Source: Fasciolopsis buskii
Taxonomy: Eukaryota > Platyhelminthes > Trematoda > Plagiorchiida > Fasciolidae
DNA length: 64,000 nucleotides
NCBI GenBank assembly: GCA_008360955.1
Contig: LUCM01006188.1
Span: 451,139-515,138 of the forward strand
Direction of reading: 5' to 3'
Position 1 is the first letter of the stretch. Every line of letters begins with the position of its first letter. Shown one piece after another: positions 38,161 through 49,799 of the stretch. The notes beneath the pieces were generated by a model that was not told the origin of the DNA, searched no databases, and saw nothing but the letters and a program-made list of their open reading frames with translations. The position numbers and the translations under genes are program-made.

Positions 38161-38394
38161 GAAAAAGAAAACCATGTTTTCAACACATTACCTGGGACTC
38201 ATCTGACCGTCCTCCTCAACCTTTCCAGTCATTGGCCCATATAAACGTATCATGACAACACTCGTGGGATGGTCGAATATATTGAATTACATTTCGACTG
38301 GAAACCGGTATGTTTTAGTTAAAATCATATACTTCAGTGAAATGCTCTGCTTTTGAAAATTACTGATCTCCTGGTTAGTAGAACATGCAAGCTT

Positions 38395-38419
38395 TTGTGT
38401 GTGTGCGTGTGTGTGTGTT
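38395..38419. repeat. Imperfect (GT)n microsatellite
   Basis: GT units with one GC interruption. Confidence 0.85.
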
Positions 38420-41329
38420 GCGAACGTTCATGCTTCGGTCGGGATCAGGCATTGATTAGTCATCCAAATGGTCGATAACGAGAACATGAATGTCAAGGAA
38501 GCCTAACTCACCTGGGATTAACAGTAGATAATGGGACAGAAGTGGTGCTGAGGAACAGAATCTTCTACATATTTCCGGGGTTTCATTCGGTAACGCGTAT
38601 TGTTCTTTTCTCGTTCACCGTGGAGCAGGACCCATTTCCTGGTTAGCCGAGCATTCCGGTCCAATTTGACAATGGGTTGACCGCTATTGTCCTCACTTTC
38701 TTGGGCCTCCCTTCGATAGTGTTGGTTTGAAGGTCTTGAGTTGCTACATGAACTTGAGTTCTCGGTTTGGAGAAATTGGACTGTCTACATGAATTCTGGT
38801 CACTCTACGTTGGTTTGTTGTTAAGGAAGTTTTCAAAGAGGTCGCCGGTACCTACCTGGATGGCTGTTCCTGTGGGCTTGTGCCTCGGAGACGACTGTCC
38901 ATCCCATTCTACCATAGGTTATATTTTAAAAAATCGGTTTAACATAAAATTGTAAAAAGGCCTAGAAAATGGTAATTTAAAGCAGCATCGAGCACGTAAC
39001 TACCAGGGACTTCAGCACAAACCGAAACCAATAAGAAAAACTTCCGTGCCTGATCCCTTAGGTACAACACTCAAGAGTGAGCTATTAGTTAGAAATTCAA
39101 CATGAGAACTTTACACAGGTTTAATGGAAGTAACAATATTATACAGTTCACTAGGTCTGCAATCATTAAGGCGGACGGTAAATCATGTTCTTCCTTTGCA
39201 TTCACAAAAGCCTAATCAGGAAACGTCGTAGTGGTGCCGAGGTTAGCGGCTGTGCCGGCCGACATTCCAACAAGAACTTTACATGGAAAAAATGAAGAAC
39301 TTAAAATATATGCGCACTAGTTTGCATCACAGGGTTTAACACACTGGACAAACTAGTGTACGTTCACGAATCCAACAAAACTACCTGGCAGTTCAGCAGA
39401 ACTTAGTTATGATCTGCACAGAAGAAATATCTTATTAAGGAGATGCAATATGTGGAACAAGCGGTCTCAGTAGGTTGCCCAGAGTTTTGTGAAACTAGCG
39501 GCCCAACGTGGAACAAATTAGTCTGGAGAGAGCTCATAATTTTCAGCAGATGATTGCAGCTTATAAGGAGATCATAGCCTAAAGATGACATTTCCGTCGC
39601 ACGGTCGATAGTCTGGGAAGCTGGTAATGTTGTCAGTCGGTATGGTCCTTCGAATAGAAACCCGTCATTTCTACACCTCACAATCGTCTTGCTGAAATTT
39701 TATTCAGTAAACCTAGTTGTAACAGAGTTCCTTGTGCTCATATTAGTGCAGATAACAGAGGGGTTTCGATTTGCTGTTGTTAAGTTACATTTACTAACTA
39801 ACATGAGTTCCTCTTTTTACCAAATTCGAATAAACACGATAAGATTTCATCATGTTAAATATGCATCTTTTTTCTCTTGTGTTCTCCAATTTCAAACACA
39901 TTACACAGGGACTGAGTTATTTTCGTATTGCTTCCCATGTTCAATGGGGTGTTTGTTCAAGGCCGCTTTGGCACTAGACCGACCCAAAAATGGCCAAAGT
40001 AAAATGAATACTTCACAGCCAGTAGAATGCGCTATTTTTTCTAGTTTATTCCTCCCTTACAAATGGGGGGTTTGGATAACTTGAAAAATCCCAGAACAAC
40101 GTATTTGGGGAACATTCGTTGCTGGACACGTTTTCTCGCGTTGTTTCATATCCCTGTCCAGGCAACCTTGCATGAGAAATACTGTTAGATGAGGGGGTAT
40201 TCCCGACTGCAGAGTTTACATATCTTGCTTTGACTAAGTCTGATCTGGGCCACTCATTGTGGCAAGGCACGTCTTAATTAAAAAGAAATTGTAAATGTGT
40301 TGGTCAAAACAGTAATAATTGTGATCGACCGCAATAACACATAGATAGCACTTATCGGATTAGTTGCAACCTTATGCTGTGCATATTTAGACAACAAGGA
40401 GACAACGGAATTAGGAGTCTTGTTAGATATTATTTACAGGTCATTCGTTTACTAAAGAGGAGAATCATTCGTGAAACAACTGTGAGTCAAATGATCATCG
40501 TGGAATGTTCACCTTTCATAGTCCGTGGGTGGTCGCCACTGTGAGTAGCTATTTAATCTTTCAGGAAACTGTGTTCTGCATCAAGGAAATGAGGACTATA
40601 ACTCTTTTGGGACAATACAGAAGACAAATTGCAACAAAAACGTTGCAGGGTGCAATGCAGTCAAATCCATCCTTGTTGCTCGAAGGTGCAAAGACAGAAT
40701 ACAGGTATCTGACTGGATGGCAGAGACGTGTGTCCAGTGTCCGATAAAATCCCAATATAGTTTGTGGTAATAATTAGAGTTTTATGTTGCTCACGATGTG
40801 CTCGCGCAAATTTTCTGCATGGAAAAAGCTATAGGAAAATAAAGATGAGTTCAAAATTCTTCCCAAGGAAACTAGAGAAACCACAGATAAACCCTAAAGA
40901 AACAAGAGAGTGTAAGTTTTTTCTCTGATAATTCTGGAGAAAAATTATTTTTCAACCATTTGTCACTCCGGTGCTGAAAATAACTTGATTTCTTTGACAT
41001 TAGAGGCAAGACTGCCTTTCTGTTAATTCGATGTAATCTGCTTTCTCCCGGAAGGCGAAATTATTGACAGATTTTAGCGAAGTATGAAAAGAACGTGCCA
41101 TTTCATGATCAAAACATCTAAAAGACTTAGGAAAAACTCCACAGCGTCAGATGACGTCCACGTGGATATTTTTAACACTCTTATATTATAATTAATTGGT
41201 TTGAAGGCCTATGTAAATGCAAGCGAACAGAAATACCATTGGTTACTTATGCCACCTCTGCTGACTGTAATAAGGTTTCGATCGAGCCACTAGGATCAGC
41301 AACCACATGATCGATAACTAATACCATAC

Positions 41330-41467
41330 CCTTGACTGTAAACAGAACTACTGGATTCTTGTTCTTTTGGAAGCCATGGTCTATCTCATGGTAGCCTCTG
41401 ACTGTAATTCTAACATTCGTCGCTTGGTTTGAATAGAGCATGATTTTCTCCTCCGAACAAGCAACTA
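41330..41467 (-). CDS. Candidate exon of unidentified minus-strand gene
   Basis: The acceptor AATATTGTCAG opens a frame with 'VACSEEKIMLYSNQATNVRI', 'TVRGYHEIDHGFQKNKN' and 'PVVLFTVK'. A donor at GTCAAGG|GTATGG would end it; without splicing the frame runs on to a TAA at 41,247. The composition suggests an extracellular beta-rich segment. No family is recognised. Linking it with the exon at 35.8 kb is speculation. Confidence 0.45.
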
Positions 41468-41474
41468 CTGACAA

Positions 41475-44300
41475 TATTCACACCAGGGCACCAAATCACG
41501 TGACTGAAATTGACAGTTCACACGTAATGTGCCTGCTTACCAATATGAATTGCTCAAAGATGTGTGGTTATTTTGCTGTGGATAGAAGCTACTGAATAGA
41601 ATCTTTCCACAGTTGACGGCAGTCGAAGGTTAATAAACGTGGGGAAAATTTGCGAATGTAATCTAAAAATTCACGAATAAGTTCAAATAATGACTGGCCA
41701 AACAAAGCCAAATTGCTAGAAAATAGATGTGTCGATTCTCGGCACGGGGATAAGAGACATCAAAGAACAAAAGATAATAACATTCAGGATACCGCCTTGA
41801 ATCAAACAGCACCACTTCAGATGGGTTTGAATCTCTTTGCTGAGTTGCTCGTTTTTGGAAAAAGGATTTCAACACATACAATCGCAAACAAAAATATCAT
41901 GGCGTATTATCCATATGGCAAACTCCTAGAAAGCAGTCATACAGAAGGAAGGGCTGAAGTAATGGATAAATCATCAGCAAGTGCAGTCACTCATCGTCTA
42001 ATCGCTTCTGTTACGTTAAAATTATACAACTACTCACATTAGTTTGGAATCATGTCAAAACCGTTTGGTAATGCCGCCCGAATGAATTGGTAAAGTCTCG
42101 CTCACATAGATAAGGAAAGCACTCCACATCGTAAAGGAACATTTGTACGTGCGTAATGTGCGGTGCACTGGTTTTACTTGTGCATTACCTCACAATATGT
42201 ACCCATGAATAAAGCCAAACTTAGCCCCTCCCGTTAGAACAAAGGCTTCTTATGAATGACGCTACATGAACTCCAGCACAGATAACACGCTTCTCATTGT
42301 TAGATTTAAGTAAGCTGCCTTTAGCTTCACGCGCGTATGACAGCTCGCCTGAGACGGTTGAAGGGATGGGTGACACATGCAAGCATTTCGATTTATCGTC
42401 CAGGTCACTTGTGCTATACTAACGGACCACTGGAGTTTGCTTCACGACCTGCCTGACCGAGTACTTCTGGATGAGAAATGATATGGAGTAGTAATAATGC
42501 GGAGATCGTGGCCATTCAGAAATGACTCACTTTGTGTGGGGTGGGGTGGAAATAACGGGCTAATGGAATTCGTGCTCTCGTTTGGGAAAATAGCCTAAGT
42601 CGATGGAAGAAGGTCGGATAGTTAGACGGGAAAGTACAAGGTCAACGAAGAGTTTGCTACTTATCCGGTGAGTAGGGGGTGAAGGAAGGCCTTTAGAAGA
42701 GAAAATCACTCAAAAAATAGAACTAGGCTTAGTCTTTTAAGAAGACAACACACGTTCTCCGGAGAAAAAATCATCAAAGAACAACTGACCGAATATTTTC
42801 TTCTCTGTGGCAAAATAGGTCCACCGATTTAAACTCACTTGTATACGTGCAGTACTAGCTGGAACGCTCCCAAACTTGTGCTCTTAAAATTCCGCCATAA
42901 AAGCGTAAGACGAAATATGAGCAATACTTGTCGACCGACCGATGGGCAGCATGTCACGAACAGTCGAGGTTGTAATTGATTTCAGTGTCCGGAATGCGAG
43001 ACAATGATTTTTGTACCACCTGGTTCGCTGGTAATGTTTTATTATTTTTGCTTTTTAGCTAATAGTACTGTAATCGTCACACGGATAGTTGTGACTGCAG
43101 TTAGCCCATGAATCAGGCACCTTAGTGGGAAAAGCATTTGTTGGCCTTTTGAGTAGTCTGGAACCAGACTTTGAAATTCTCTAATTGCCCAGCCTTGCTT
43201 AATGCTAGTATCTGCCCGAAAATGTTCGTAGCTAAATGGTTAGCATGTCGCCAGCTTACTGATTTCTGACTGGACTCGGTGCGCATTATTTTCAGACTGC
43301 TATTAGTGTCATATACTGTGCGACTGGTAGCTCATAGCTTTCTTTGTCCCCTTTAATTCACTTAATTTCCTACCCACGATTGTGCCTTTGAATGCATATG
43401 GTCTGCTCTCCTTATAACTAGTGGGTTCTTTTTTGTTGTGTAAAATTGTGAAATCAACAGCTTACGAGACCACGTCGACATTAGCAAGTAGGTTCTTTGC
43501 AACGTGCAAACACATATCTGTAGACAGACTGCTGACTAATACTCACTATGAAGTTTGCCTGAAAATGGCCTTTCGAAATGTCCATCAACTGCCCCTGAAT
43601 CCCCAGAGATATGTGAATCTCAATAGTCCAGCAAAATGCACGAGACGATAAGCATCTGCCAAGCTGTACGGGAATATACTGGCCCAAGCGTTTCAACTAT
43701 CGTAGTGGAAATTCTATTATCACCCAGACAAAGTCCGACTGGAGTAAAACTAACATAATGTCCTGGTTACACAGGACCACTCGAATCCGATTACAGCCAT
43801 GGGCGTTTATATGTAGGCCTTTGTGAAACTGTTTCCCACATCTCACATCTTTATCTCGCTCTTTTTCCTCTTAGTTCTAACAATCTACTCAACTTTTAGT
43901 TTTCATTTGATCGACAGACGATCAGTGGTAAAAATTTGCGAACACCCGTCTGCTTAGTTAATTCTAATATCGTAAGGACAGCCAATCGTGGGTGAAATAA
44001 ATTTAATGGGATAAATGCTAACTTTGTCGCCCGAACCAAGATCGACTTGTATCTCTGTTTTCCATTTTACTGCGTCAACTGGGCAGCTTCAGACGGCGAG
44101 AGCAAAAAGAACCACGAATGTGCGTTATCAGAAGCCGCGCGGGGACCTGACTATGAAATGGGAAAACAATCATTTCCCGCCTATGCGTCCTATCCTACCC
44201 GATTCGGCAATGCATCATTTGAATAAAAGAAAAATGATTCGTTGAAATGTTGTAATGAATGGAAACCAGTAAGTGTCCATCTTACAGTAAGCACGATCAT
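41475..44300. other. Unassigned region
   Basis: No gene or repeat recognised. Frames at 41,713-42,042 (plus) and 43,421-43,696 (both strands) look like chance. Confidence 0.4.
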
Positions 44301-44303
44301 AAT

Positions 44304-44483
44304 CTAATAGCCGTATCCATAACCGTAGCCGTGACCGTGCCCATGATGATGATGGTGATGATGATGATGATGAGGGTGATATCCATAACCGTAGCCGTAA
44401 TGTCCGCCGTAACCGTAGCCGTCCCAGTGATGTGCACAGGCGATAGTTGCCAGCAGGAAGAACAAAAATGCTACGAGTCTCAT
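44304..44483 (-). CDS. Small secreted His/Gly/Tyr-rich peptide
   Basis: The 59-residue product starts with a clear signal peptide, 'MRLVAFLFFLLATIACA', with a good cleavage site after Ala17. The predicted mature chain of 42 residues uses only six amino acids: 16 His, 13 Gly, 10 Tyr, and one each of Trp, Asp and Pro. It has GY repeats, a run of ten His (nine CAT and one CAC codons), then GHGHGY repeats to the end. I chose the ATG at 44,483 because the signal peptide begins there; an upstream in-frame ATG at 44,570 adds 29 residues and would bury it. No intron is needed. Gly/Tyr-rich, intronless secreted genes are typical of trematode eggshell (vitelline) proteins, where Tyr is oxidised for cross-linking; the His tract suggests metal binding or pH-sensitive packing. 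Both roles are inference. Confidence 0.82.
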   Translation of the reverse strand: MRLVAFLFFLLATIACAHHWDGYGYGGHYGYGYGYHPHHHHHHHHHHGHGHGYGYGYGY

Positions 44484-44522
44484 GTTTTTAAACGTGAACA
44501 AAATGTCACTGATATGAACGAG

Positions 44523-44529
44523 ATTTATA
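44523..44529 (-). promoter_or_regulatory. TATA box of His/Gly/Tyr peptide gene
   Basis: On the minus strand 'ACTATAAATCTC' lies about 40 bases before the ATG at 44,483, which leaves room for a very short leader. It also lies inside the longer 88-codon frame, which supports the shorter start. Confidence 0.55.
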
Positions 44530-44570
44530 GTTTCTCGGCGTGCACCGTCCCAGTTGCATGGTAAGTGCAT

Positions 44571-47030
44571 TTGCTATGGATTTTCTATTGACGGATCATA
44601 TCAAATGAAAGTGCACGTCTTGATTGATTGAGTGAATGAGTGTGCGAAAAAGTGAGGGAATAGATAAATGAAACAAATGGTTCACTGCACTAAGCAGTTC
44701 GATCGATTTTCGATATTGTACACGCAGTTGTTGTCGTAACTGCTATTGCCCTTGGTAGGTGAAACGAATTGAGATCGATTAGTCTGACTGACGCACTGCT
44801 ATTTCGTTCGTTGATCCTGGTTCAGTACAGCTGACGATAAGGTGATCCAAGACCGTCGTCCCTGATTCAGTGCTGATCATCCTTTCAGAAACCGTAAGCA
44901 AGATTAGCTTTTAATTGCTTATCAAAAGTAGTCACTGATTGTGTCATTTCTTGGTCGTGGCTATTCCACTCGCATTTTATTTTAGATCCAAGGTCGACTG
45001 TCCTAGATGGCTCGATACTGATCCAAGACGTGGTCTTTCGCGTAGGCGCAATGCATAAACGGGTTGTACATTATGCGAAACCCTCTGGAGCTCGAGTCTT
45101 GCCAATGCTGTGGGAAATTCAAATCGATTTTGTTTGTTTGTTTGTTCATGTATTGCTTTTTAAACAGAAAGCTGGTTCATACGATCCCATGATTTCCATT
45201 CGCAGTACTCAATAGCCGCTGTTAACGACTACGGATATCTACAAAGTTTTGCGAATAATGAGGCGTTTGTCACAAACAATGAATCAGTATCTATACTACT
45301 TAATTAAACTTTACCAATTTGAGGAAGTAATAAATTTGTCCATTTCACTCTTAGCAAGAACCACTTTTGTCTGAAAAATTATTTTTACTCACCAGAGCTG
45401 ATTCGGTATCCAAGAAAGTATTCCTTCTTTACAGTTACTTCATCAAGTGTGTTAGAGGTAATCAGGTGTTCAGTGTACTCCCAACTGGCCTTGGCTCGGA
45501 CTGGAGCCAAGTCAGATCAAGTCAATACTAGCTTTGAGCACTTGAGTGAGTGAATCTTTATCATTATACACCGCATCTGTGGGTTTGGAATCTTAGTAAC
45601 GAGAAGTAATGGGTTCCGAACCAACAACCGGACCACCAAGATAGGACTCATTAGGATTATGGTACGCAGATACGACATCAAATGGGAAGTTAGATTTTAA
45701 GTGAGGAGGACTTAGAGAAGCAACCTTCGCGAAATCTTTGTACAAAGAGTGAGTGTTTTCTCAACCAAAGTCTGTACATGTAATAAATTATCTACTGATG
45801 ATGGACTTTACAAGTACTTCTCTGGACAGGCCGCAGCATTTCGCGACATGTTTTGCGGATCCTAATGCTAAGTTGAAATCCTTTTTTAACAGGCGAGGAA
45901 AGATGTCTCCGAATCAATACAACCAATTCTTGACTGTTACAAATCAAAAAAGTTCACCTTGTGGAATGGGACCATGGTCAGTCTTAATCGAAGGGAAAAG
46001 TATGGAAGCCTCTCACGATTACTAACTGCCTGTTGAAGTTGGTTGGATTTTTCATTGATTGTTTAACAGTACAGCACCAAGATATCTGACCGTTGGTGAT
46101 AGTGGTATGTACTTATAGGGGAACATAACAACCAGGCATTTATATGCAATCAAGGAAAGGCTATATTTTGAAGACAACCGTGAAACAGCCTCAAGATGTT
46201 TTAAGTTTCGAAAAATTACTCAGACTTTTGGTGATGCCCAACTTGAGACTACATCGTCCCTGCGTGTGAAGCCGGTGGATCTGGAAAGAATAGAAGGTCT
46301 CTAAGCGTCTAAGAAATAGAAAGCATTGCACTCTTCACGGCCGAGAAGGATGAGATAATATTCCTGACCCTGAAAGTGCGTGAAATATTGAAGAACTGAG
46401 GACGGATGACGGTGGGTTGAAGATCATAATCGTTACTTAGAATCATCACAGGATTCGATCCCATTTCAGTCACGGGTATCTGTTACATTAGGGTTTCCTG
46501 TGAAGAATTCGTTCACTGTGGCACTCAACTACTTTGGGGGAAGTTGGCTTAAGCACTTCAAAGTCAGTGACTGGATTTTCATGCAGTCTTATGTCCACTC
46601 TAAAAATTTTACTAACTGAACAGCAGGCTTGAGAACAATTCTTTGGCTGACTTCGTTACAATCTCGTGCACTCAGAACCCTTGAATTAAAGGAATCGAGC
46701 TTCGGTGTGGTAGTCATCCTTTTTTTGGATTACAGTGTGAACGCATGCGTTTATTGGCGTTAGGGCCTACTCTACCTTGACAAGGGGATCCGGCATCCAA
46801 AACCCTGAAAACCGAAGTGACACAAAACGAAACAAGGTCCTAATAGGTCAGATGTGATAAGAAATAGAGCCCTCTCAACTGCTGTGCGAACGGATGAAGA
46901 ATACATTTGTTTAGGACTTTGAGCTTTTTAAACTCAAAAGAAGAGTCTGCTTATCTTACCGAATACACATTAGTCACCGCGGAGCCTGTCGAGTCTACCA
47001 TATCGTGCCCCATTTTGTGTTCCTCCTAAG
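44571..47030. other. Unassigned region
   Basis: No gene recognised. A plus frame at 45,753-46,025 has a plausible amino-acid mix ('DRPQHFATCFADPNAKLK') but no splice sites. A short patch near 46,815-46,865 resembles 30,745-30,800 ('AGTGACAC', 'ACAAGGT', 'TAGGTCAG' in order), perhaps another retroelement scrap. Confidence 0.35.
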
Positions 47031-47036
47031 GAACGG

Positions 47037-47352
47037 AAGAAGCCATGTGGAGGCCAACAGATGACGTGGCAACGTGGGATGAGAAAATGTACAGCGAAGT
47101 TAGGTAAAGTAGGTGTCGCGCTTCTTCGTGGTTGGGGTCCGAAAGACTCGCCAACTAGTTGGCTGGAGACACTGAACGATATGGCAGTGAACCGTGAACA
47201 GTGGCAATCGTGCTGTCATTTTCTATCGAATCAGAATGATTGAAAACACGTGCGTTTGTACAGTTAGACTGTGTTCCGTGTGTTGGCTGCAGCAGCATCT
47301 TATCTTTTGCCGCCTGTGTAGGTCCACTCCCTATTCCCATTGAATATTCACT
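47037..47352 (+). mobile_element. LINE 3' end fragment, copy 2
   Basis: The frame 47,061-47,243 holds the very C-terminus of the LINE protein: 'KLGKVGVALLRGWGPKDSP', then 'WLETLNDMAVNREQWQSC' and 'HFLSNQND' before the stop. The same block is at the 3' end of the full LINE (about 21,650-21,790, minus) and in worn form at 19.4 kb. The 3' untranslated region 'TGTGTTGGCTGCAGCAGC' follows. It is a 5'-truncated insertion. Confidence 0.9.
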
Positions 47353-47354
47353 CT

Positions 47355-49138
47355 TTTTATATAGAAGTGTAACTCTGGGGAAAGGCAGCGGTCAGTGAGG
47401 CTTGCCTTGCTGTTTAACGCTGAACGATGACCGCGGAGCCAATTCCACTCGAATCAGCTCACCTATGACACAGCTGACTCGTCGACTGACTACTGAACAG
47501 TCTGATGTGACATCTGGGGTCATCAGAATCATATTTCAATTACCAACCAAGAAAATGTAACAGTCATCCAGTCATTGCCGGCATCATTTCCGCCGAAAGG
47601 GTTGCTCAATAGAAGCTAAACCAACTGCACAGCTTCTTTCTTATTTTTATCATTCAGTTGGCAGCCTGGACTTGGGTGCACCGAAGTATCGGAGACTTAT
47701 TTTCTTCCGATTAATATTAGACAGGAGGTTCTCAGTACCGTCCCGAAAAATCGTGCCACCATACTAATGTAGGTGATTCACCCTGTGTTTGACTAGACTG
47801 TTCAGATGATTACTTCAGTGAAGTTGTGATCAGTTCACAAACGTGACCTTGTGTCAGACAGACTGTTGCTTTTCTTCCTCTGGAGCGATTGAGGTGGCCG
47901 ATATGTCTCATCCAACCATCCGACCAGCCGACCAGTCGAACGTAAGAGAGTATGATCAAGACAGTAAAAAGGTCACTCACATGAATGTCACAGGCCCAAA
48001 TGACCAGTTTACAGTTCCACAGGTCTTCCAGTCATTTGGTAGATACTGCGTATAGCTTTTAGTCTTGTGCAAAAAGCCTATGGGCTAAAAATCGTTTGTT
48101 CGCCGTAGGGCTTGACGCTTCAGTTATGAGGTCCGGGACGGACCCACGTGAGTGGATGAATAGCCTAGTCTCAGCCACATAGTGGTTTTATTAACCACAC
48201 AGAAAGAAGCACCTGACTAGTTAGTTCAGTGTAAGTCATAGTGCCTGCTGACCTGCACCCTATGGTCATAGTCCTGTGGTGGGCAAAAGGATCGCAACGC
48301 ATTCGCGCAGGCCACGTAGGTCTGCGCGACAAGCTAAAACTGAAAACCTGTCCAACCACTGAGTTGCGCCTACGTGCTTGGACCACATCACGTGATCTCA
48401 GCCCTCGGCTGTCCAGGTTGGGCCTTGGTTAGAAATTCAAATATCCAAGCTGCGTAAACCTCGAGGAGTGCACTTCAGTGCACTAACAATGACGTGATGT
48501 AAAAAGGACTTTATGACATCCACACACCGCATAAGGCCACATCTGGTTTTAATTTCTGGGCCCACGGCAGTGGCTCCTTTGTTTACGTTAAATTAACTGA
48601 CGGGTTCTCAGTTAGCCGAAGCAGAACATACGGGGAAATCTTCGCTCCACTTGAAAACAATGCACAGCAATAATTAAAATTACGAAGCTGAATGGAAGTG
48701 ATATTGGACTCCTGGATATCTTGATGACGAGCACTGCAAACACCGAATTTGTTGACGTCTGTATGGTGAGCATAAAACAATAAAACGACTGATAGCATGT
48801 AACTGATAATGCGGAAATAGTCTTCATCTTTGGCTGTTAAACCCAAATCATTAGACAAAAATGAAAACATCCCCGACAGTGATCGGTTAATTTTGATTTA
48901 GGAAGGATACCTCGACTGGAAAGTAATCTGTTCAAGTGCGAACTATGAAACACATCTAGAATTTAGAGGTACGTCAGCTTATGATGGCCAAAACATGGTG
49001 AGTCGGCAGCATGCGGTACTGCATCCCGTCAACACAATTAGACAGATTGCTACAGTCGAGAAGGCACACGAAACGATTTGCCTGTTCGATGAAGGGAAAA
49101 TAAAACAGTTTTTATTCCTTGAAAATTACCACTGAGCA
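47355..49138. other. Unassigned region
   Basis: A GC-richer block at 48,100-48,430 includes an imperfect hairpin 'GCGCAGGCC...GGTCTGCGC' and may be a repeat, but I found no second copy here. The plus frame 47,843-48,055 has no recognised motif. Confidence 0.35.
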
Positions 49139-49140
49139 CA

Positions 49141-49471
49141 TTGAGAAAACACAAGTTGGTGAACAAGCTCGTTTTCAGTGATTCGTACTCATGCCATTAC
49201 ATCACTATATATATCTTGACAAAATATTTTCACTATAGGAAGGATTGGATTAGTCATTTACAAATATGGGTGGGGAAGGGATTTGTGGTGTTAATTGTTT
49301 TGTTGTCTAGGGTTTGTATTGGGACGGGGGGTGGGCCAAGGGAGTTGAAGCGCAACCACAAATTGTTTTTGAGAACAAAGTGGAGGATTATGAAGACGGA
49401 TTGCGACAGCTTCCGCAGTGCTCACGAGGCGACACTTTGCCAACCTGGATTGTTGACCTCTGACCTTATAC
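49141..49471 (-). mobile_element. PLE 3' end, left arm of palindrome
   Basis: Read on the minus strand this is the end of the GIY-YIG domain ('KVRGQQSRLAKCRLL') and the 3' untranslated tail of the same PLE subfamily as the 14-15 kb element. Bases 49,171-49,471 pair with 49,490-49,790. The outer 30 bases extend the PLE tail beyond the paired part and match 13,650-13,690. The 132-codon frame on the plus strand here is antisense and not a gene. Confidence 0.9.
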
Positions 49472-49489
49472 AGGATCCGGAAAGCTTGC

Positions 49490-49795
49490 GTATAAGGTCA
49501 GAGGTCAACAATCCAGGTTGGCAAAGTGTCGCCTCTTGAGCACTGCGGAAACTGTCGCAATCCGTATTCACAATCCTCCACTTTGTTCTCAAAAACAATT
49601 TGTGGTTGCGCTTCAACTCCCTTGGCCCACCCCCCGTCCCAATACAAATCCTAGACAACAAAACAATTAACACCACAAATCCCTTCCCCACCCATATTTG
49701 TAAATGACTAATCCAATCCTTCCTATAGTGAAAATATTTTGTCAAGATATATATAGTGATGTAATGGCATGAGTACGAATCACTGAAAACAGTTT
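49490..49795 (+). mobile_element. PLE 3' end, right arm of palindrome
   Basis: The plus strand encodes 'AYKVRGQQSRLAKCRLLSTA' and 'IRIHNPPLCSQKQF', the end of the PLE endonuclease, followed by the tail 'GATGTAATGGCATGAGTACG'. It is an almost exact inverted copy of 49,171-49,471, with an 18-base spacer between the two. The 107-codon minus frame here is antisense. Confidence 0.9.
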
Positions 49796-49799
49796 TTCA

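Larger units (their letters stand above)
35975..41325. other. Unassigned 5.3 kb region
   Basis: Only fragments are visible: a tRNA-like patch near 38,025-38,110, a GT run at 38,395-38,419, and a block at 36,894-37,125 that is open on both strands. If the exons at 35.8 and 41.4 kb belong to one minus-strand gene, this is its intron; nothing in the sequence proves that. Confidence 0.35.

Noticed and set aside
39689..40084. 131-codon plus frame with hydrophobic start
   Set aside because: AT-rich sequence, no splice or promoter signal, amino-acid mix typical of chance translation.
44259..44564. Plus-strand frame with a Met-rich run opposite the His-rich gene
   Set aside because: The Met run is the reverse reading of the CAT codons; the minus frame has a signal peptide and TATA box.
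49141..49745. Two long open frames of 132 and 107 codons on opposite strands
   Set aside because: They are antisense readings of the two PLE tails in the palindrome and mirror each other; the true coding direction is the opposite one.
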